A stretch of 52,471 nt of DNA, from NCBI GenBank assembly GCA_937928035.1, contig CALFWA010000020.1, forward strand, positions 1 to 52,471, given 5' to 3'. Below, piece by piece: positions 47,515 to 52,471 of this stretch (the stretch's first letter is position 1; each line of letters opens with the position of its first letter). The notes below the pieces were generated by a model. It had not been told where the DNA came from, made no database searches, and saw only the letters and a list, made by a program, of their open reading frames with translations. A program made the translations under genes and the position numbers. Source of the DNA: an uncultured Caldilinea sp. (lineage in GTDB: Bacteria > Chloroflexota > Anaerolineae > Caldilineales > Caldilineaceae).

Positions 47515-48551
47515 TTGAAATTGAAGGGGCGAGCGTGCGCATTGTACGTTTTTTTCGGCTACGTTGCGCTGGTGATTCTGGCCTTGCTGGCCGGGGCGTA
47601 TGCGGGCATTTATCTAGGATCGCTGGTCATGCCGGAGATCAAGCCGGTCGCGCTGCATTCGTCGCCCAATCCGGCGCGCAGCTACGAGGAGGCAATGGTG
47701 CGCTTTGAGGCGTTGCAAGCTGAGGAGATGGCGCGCAGGGACATCGACGAGGGGTTTGTCTTCTTCCATTTGTGTTGACGCACGGGAGGAAAACGAAGCG
47801 CGCCATCGTGCTCTTTCACGGATTGACCGCCTGTCCCTTCCAGTACCATGCGCTAGCGCAGCTTTTCTGTGAAAAAGGGTACAACGTGTTTGTCCCGCGT
47901 CTGCCTCGCTACGGACTGAAAGATCGCACCTCGAATGCCCTGGCCGAACTCACCGCCGAGGAGTTGGCCGCCGTGATGGACCCGACGGCGGATCTGGCCG
48001 CCGGCTTGGGTGAGGAGGTGACCATGGCCGGGCTGTCGCTGGGCGGCAACGTTGCAGCGCTGGGAGGGCAACTGCGCAGCGACCTGCATCTGGCGGCATC
48101 GATGTCGCCGGCGTTTGGCTTTCGCTTTGTCCCGAATCTCCTGACGCCTGCGCTTACGCGCTTGCTGCGCGGCCTTTCGCCCGAAATCTATATCTGGTGG
48201 GATCCGATCAACCGTGAAAACTTTCAGGCGGAGAGCGGCTATCCCGGCTTCTCGTTGCGGGCGTTTGCCGAAATTTACCGGCTTGGCCTGGCGATCCAGG
48301 CGCTGGTCGAGGGGAACGCGCCCCCCTCCCAGGCGCAGATGGTGATCGGCAACTGGGGCGATCCTGCGGTCAACATGGGCGCCATCAACGCGCTGGCGGA
48401 GGCGTGGCACAGCCGTAGCCGCGAAGTTTCCGTCTACTTCTTTCCACCGTTTCCCTGGCTTCCGCACGACATCATCTCGACCGACGCCGTCGGCGCCAAC
48501 ACCGACCTCACCTACTCCCGGCTGCTCGAGCTGCTCACGACCTATCCGTAG
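47515..48551 (+). pseudogene. Alpha/beta-hydrolase gene with frameshift
   Basis: Two frames together make one protein. The first (47515-47778, TTG start) has a membrane anchor (about 10-38) and the helical lead-in NPARSYEEAMVRFEALQAEE, ending at TGA. The second begins at about 47772 and continues LTHGRKTKRAIVLFHGLTAC, the conserved N-terminal strand and oxyanion loop of the fold, then the nucleophile elbow GLSLGGN and HDIIS-type C-terminal histidine (WLPHDII). In relatives the two parts are contiguous. The shift lies near 47760-47770, where the other frame reads LLPFVLTHG. Causes could be a sequencing or assembly error, a true null allele, or slippage at TTCTTC. It would otherwise encode a membrane-anchored esterase or lipase. 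Confidence 0.7.
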
Positions 48552-48677
48552 GCGATTCCCTATGAAGCCTCGCCCTTATGCGCCGTCAAGAACGTCCGGC
48601 CAGAGGCCGAACCTACGCCGCCTCCGTAGGTCATCGCCTCCGGCGCGACGGAACGCTGCAGCGCCATATAAAAGAGG

Positions 48678-48705
48678 GGACTGCCCCATTGGGATGAGGC
48701 AGTCC
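48678..48705 (-). terminator. Terminator of the cupredoxin-like gene
   Basis: GGACTGCC (48678-48685) pairs perfectly with GGCAGTCC (48698-48705) across a 12-base loop. On the minus strand it is followed by CCTCTTTTATAT. It lies 41 bp after the stop codon of the minus-strand gene and about 130 bp after the plus-strand hydrolase stop. Confidence 0.6.
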
Positions 48706-48741
48706 GGAAGGGGAAAAATATAGAGGGGCGTGGATGATCTA

Positions 48742-49361
<620 letters not shown>

Positions 49362-49450
49362 ACGGGCCGCCTTTCTTTCCATGATCCGCCGGCTCTTTGC
49401 CAAGGGGACATGCTGCGCCTAAACATTTAAATCAGATTCACCGCCTTTGC

Positions 49451-49470
49451 TGCTCGTCAGTGCTCGTCAG
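49451..49470. repeat. Perfect 10-bp tandem duplication
   Basis: TGCTCGTCAG occurs twice without a gap. It lies about 200 bp before the regulator gene, 14 bp from the next tandem repeat. Confidence 0.8.
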
Positions 49471-49483
49471 TATAGAAGTCTAC

Positions 49484-49508
49484 GCGTTGATCGGGCGTTG
49501 ATCGGGCG
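49484..49508. repeat. Perfect 11-bp tandem duplication
   Basis: GCGTTGATCGG occurs twice in tandem, followed by a partial third copy (GCG). The 11-bp period is one helical turn, as in direct-repeat operators of OmpR-type and SARP regulators. Confidence 0.8.
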
Positions 49509-49573
49509 GATGAGGTTCAAAACAAAAAACGAAACGATCGCTGCACAGAATGGTTGTGGAGAGGCCGGTTCCT

Positions 49574-49603
49574 TTGGAGAGAGCAATGGATTCACCGTAT
49601 ACT
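49574..49603 (+). promoter_or_regulatory. Promoter of the SARP-type regulator gene
   Basis: TTGGAG (49574-49579), 18-bp spacer, TATACT (49598-49603). The start near 49610 falls inside the palindrome at 49602-49616. The leader to the start codon is about 55 nt. Confidence 0.6.
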
Positions 49604-49616
49604 TGATATTATCAAG
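49602..49616. promoter_or_regulatory. 15-bp palindrome over the transcription start
   Basis: CTTGATA-T-TATCAAG: two perfect 7-bp arms around one base, overlapping the -10 box and the predicted start point. Position and symmetry suit a repressor operator. The regulator that binds it is unknown. Confidence 0.55.
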
Positions 49617-49666
49617 CGACGCCTCATCGAACCAGGCGTATCCATGCATTTCGGAGCAAACGTTTG

Positions 49667-52456
<2,790 letters not shown>

Positions 52457-52471
52457 GCGAGCCTAATGTCA

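Overview
The window looks like chromosomal DNA from a filamentous, aerobic Chloroflexota bacterium, most likely of the Caldilineae/Anaerolineae type. This is inferred from four things: high GC (roughly 60%), a Gram-positive-style GAAC-N4-GTTC (LexA-like) operator, a large BTAD/NB-ARC/TPR regulator, and Chloroflexota-style secreted proteins with threonine/valine repeats. It carries 43 protein genes. I found no RNA gene, transposase, phage gene, integrase or CRISPR array. One alpha/beta-hydrolase gene is split by a frameshift.

Layout. 1-4.2 kb (minus): site-2 protease, HD-domain protein, TyrA-like dehydrogenase, polyprenol-type GT2 and a GT4 cut by the window edge; GC drops sharply in the GT4. 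4.5-10.7 kb (plus): PHA-synthesis-regulator-like protein, patatin, membrane-anchored glycosidase-like protein, DegV, PlsX and a NERD-like membrane protein. 10.7-14.05 kb: RDD protein and RadC (minus), diverging from a SpoIIM-family protein and an unknown gene (plus). 14.06-23.3 kb (minus): a secreted repeat protein with an RlpA-like end, then the cell-shape/division operon mreB-mreC-mreD-mrdA(PBP2)-minC-minD-rodA, which ends in a 17-bp hairpin terminator. 23.7-25.8 kb (plus): tilS and a YbaK-type deacylase, convergent with a zinc-ribbon membrane protein. 26.6-31.6 kb (plus): a polar amino-acid ABC transporter (AapJQMP type).

31.7-43.5 kb (minus) appears to be one transcription unit of nine genes: rdgB, dhaK, dhaL, glpK, a DhaM EIIA-HPr-full-length Enzyme I fusion, glpA, glpB, glpC and a PanE-like reductase. 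Many junctions are ATGA overlaps. Together these would phosphorylate glycerol (GlpK), oxidise glycerol-3-phosphate into the quinone pool (GlpABC), and phosphorylate dihydroxyacetone at the expense of PEP (DhaK-DhaL plus the fused PTS chain). Both routes end at dihydroxyacetone phosphate.

43.7-45.7 kb (plus): divergent PRPP synthetase, bactofilin and thiol peroxidase. 45.9-47.4 kb (minus): a stand-alone FtsK-type motor and a small membrane protein behind a near-consensus promoter (TTGACA-N17-TACAAT), whose spacer is almost exactly filled by the palindrome TAGAACATATGTTCTA. 47.5-52.5 kb: the frameshifted hydrolase, a cupredoxin-like protein (minus) and a 929-residue SARP/AfsR-type regulator (plus) with tandem 10- and 11-bp repeats upstream.

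The most notable observations are the SOS-like FtsK unit, the glycerol/dihydroxyacetone operon with its EIIA-HPr-EI fusion, and an SdrD-B-like calcium-binding-type domain inserted into an ABC permease.
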